Part shown: positions 63,148 through 64,000 of the stretch, one piece after another
Layout: each line of letters begins with the position of its first letter
Position numbering within the stretch: the first letter of the stretch is position 1
Assembly (NCBI GenBank): GCA_004557565.1
Contig: SFGS01000001.1
Location: forward strand, 1-64,000
DNA from: Bacteroidales bacterium
Lineage (GTDB): Bacteria; Bacteroidota; Bacteroidia; Bacteroidales; Muribaculaceae
DNA length: 64,000 bases
Reading direction: 5' to 3'
Made by a program: the position numbers and the translations under genes
The notes under the pieces: model-generated
Seen by the model: only the letters and a program-made list of their open reading frames with translations
What the model was told of the DNA's origin: nothing
Database searches by the model: none

Positions 63148-63843
63148 TTAGAAAAGTTTTTTCTTGGATTTTGTGACCTGAAATTCTTTCAGGTAAAGAG
63201 GAGTGGAGTATGCTACATCAATGAAATCGCCCTCTCTGAAAGCCTTCTCCGAAAGTGCCATCATTGACAATGCCACAGGTTTCACACCCTCGATAAATTC
63301 TGCATTTGGGTGATTGATAACGCTTTTTACCTTGTCGGCACCATTGCCGCAGAACACCAAATGGTGGTCGCGAAGCAGGTCAGCAAATGAATTCTCGTCA
63401 ATAATCATCGGTTGTGGTGCAAGCGTTTCTTGCAAGGCGTTGTTGTAAACCGCCGTATAAACCTCCATTCGTCTTGCGTCGATCATCGGCACGAAAAGAG
63501 TGGATTCGTCGTCGAAGAAATGGGCAAACATTGTGGTCACGGTCAGGAGTTTGAGCGTGTTCACGCCAATGAGTGGAATATCCAATCCAAACGCCAGTCC
63601 TTTTGCTTCAGAGAGACCAATTCTCAAACCTGTGTAAGAACCTGGACCGATGCTCACCGCTATTGCGTCGAGTTTGATATCTCTGGATGTGGCATAGCGC
63701 ATGATGTCTTGAATATATGCGCTCAGCAGAGTGGCGTGTGTTTGTCCCTCGTAATTTTCTCTGTGTTCGAGCACCTCCCCATTAGAGGTGAGTGCCACTG
63801 AGCAAACGCTTGTGGAAGTCTCGATATTTAGTATATTTGCCAT
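63148..63843 (-). CDS. tsaB: tRNA threonylcarbamoyladenosine protein TsaB
   Basis: 231 residues from the ATG at 63843 (MANILNIETSTSVCSVAL); the frame upstream reads Lys/Arg-rich and crosses the promoter, so it is not used. ASKHA-type features are NIETSTSVCSVALT at the start and VSIGPGSYTGLRIGLSEAKG near residue 70. It partners TsaD in making t6A37. TAATTTTG box at 63864-63871. Confidence 0.93.
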   Translation of the reverse strand: MANILNIETSTSVCSVALTSNGEVLEHRENYEGQTHATLLSAYIQDIMRYATSRDIKLDAIAVSIGPGSYTGLRIGLSEAKGLAFGLDIPLIGVNTLKLLTVTTMFAHFFDDESTLFVPMIDARRMEVYTAVYNNALQETLAPQPMIIDENSFADLLRDHHLVFCGNGADKVKSVINHPNAEFIEGVKPVALSMMALSEKAFREGDFIDVAYSTPLYLKEFQVTKSKKKLF

Positions 63844-63863
63844 GTGTCGTATTTTTTTCTCTG

Positions 63864-63871
63864 CAAAATTA
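63864..63871 (-). promoter_or_regulatory. Promoter -7 box of tsaB
   Basis: TAATTTTG on the minus strand, 20 bases before the tsaB ATG at 63843. Confidence 0.55.
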
Positions 63872-63914
63872 ACAAAAATCTTCCTTTTATTCCCTCTTTT
63901 ACGAATATTAGCAG

Positions 63915-63922
63915 TAAATTTG
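63915..63922 (+). promoter_or_regulatory. Promoter -7 box of yicC
   Basis: TAAATTTG, 24 bases before the ATG at 63947, diverging from the tsaB promoter. Confidence 0.55.
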
Positions 63923-63946
63923 CGTATAAATAAATTATAATACACA

Positions 63947-64000
63947 ATGATTTTATCAATGACAGGGTTTGGCAAGGCTGTCAAAGTGATTAATAACAAG
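63947..64000 (+). CDS. yicC: YicC/YloC-type endoribonuclease, 5' end only
   Basis: Only 18 codons lie in the window (MILSMTGFGKAVKVINNK), cut by the right edge. MxxSMTGFGKA is the highly conserved N-terminus of the YicC family, and a yicC gene beside tsaB is usual in Bacteroidales as I recall. A consensus -7 box precedes it. Confidence 0.8.
   Translation, partial: MILSMTGFGKAVKVINNK

Overview
The window looks like a chromosomal segment of a member of the Bacteroidales (Prevotellaceae- or Muribaculaceae-like). The evidence is many promoters with the Bacteroidetes -7 box TAnnTTTG, an RprX/RprY two-component pair, a DUF4290 gene beside rimM, an archaeal-type prolyl-tRNA synthetase, ribosomal protein S16 with a long Ala/Lys/Glu-rich tail, several exported peptidases, and AT-rich intergenic DNA. 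Most of the window is ordinary housekeeping content. The exact genus cannot be fixed from sequence reading alone.

Layout. 0.2-6.5 kb (minus strand): dnaE, trxA, galK and a sugar nucleotidyltransferase. 6.6-7.7 kb: a membrane-anchored metallophosphoesterase. 7.8-13.9 kb (minus): an MBL hydrolase/rsmG/lipoprotein group, rpsP, tRNA-Gln, plsC and the rprXY regulators, with a 9-bp tandem repeat upstream of rprX. 14.4-20.2 kb (minus): a dxr-rseP-rlmI-like-M49 peptidase operon. 20.3-23.5 kb (minus): alpha-amylase, lipoprotein, MBL hydrolase. 23.7-25.8 kb (minus): serC and serA. 26.1-28.4 kb (plus): cvfB-like, yqaA-like and a stand-alone homocysteine methyltransferase module of MetH, followed by a 570-bp inverted-repeat element. 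29.1-31.3 kb (minus): a DNA glycosylase, then a DedA-rpe-tRNA-Ser operon. 31.5 kb: a lone Wza-like lipoprotein. 32.4-35.7 kb (minus): clpB and an exonuclease. 36.0-43.4 kb (plus): purH and the cell-shape operon mreBCD-mrdA-rodA. 43.4-46.6 kb (minus): DPP IV and miaA. 46.7 kb: a His-rich CobW-type GTPase. 48.1-49.8 kb (minus): an ECF sigma factor, a membrane partner and an exported protein. 50.0-54.2 kb (minus): etfB-etfA-acyl-CoA dehydrogenase, with a four-helix-bundle gene between near-perfect 35-bp inverted repeats lodged between etfA and the dehydrogenase. 56.9-63.8 kb: a LysE-type exporter with a CBM9-like protein, an exported protein, and a DUF4290-rimM-hypothetical-OmpA-proS operon. tsaB and a partial yicC diverge at the right edge.

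The accessory region is 54.37-57.06 kb. A 225-bp direct duplication (about 96% identical, covering the 3' end of the CBM9-like gene) brackets it. Just inside each duplicate lies an end of the same IS, which has an IS1634-like transposase remnant and a 13-bp terminal repeat. Between the IS ends lie IS21-like repeated sequence, an unidentified coding remnant, an intact two-gene operon (GIY-YIG nuclease plus a 57-residue protein, overlapping by ATGA, with a consensus promoter), and a group II intron 3' end carrying a broken maturase tail. The long duplication resembles the unusually long target duplications known for IS1634-family elements. The GIY-YIG pair is the only intact cargo and is the best candidate here for an undescribed system. 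Other items of interest are the four-helix-bundle insertion module, the 570-bp inverted-repeat element (one arm recurs at the left edge of the window) next to the shortened MetH, and the repeat-bearing leader of rprXY.
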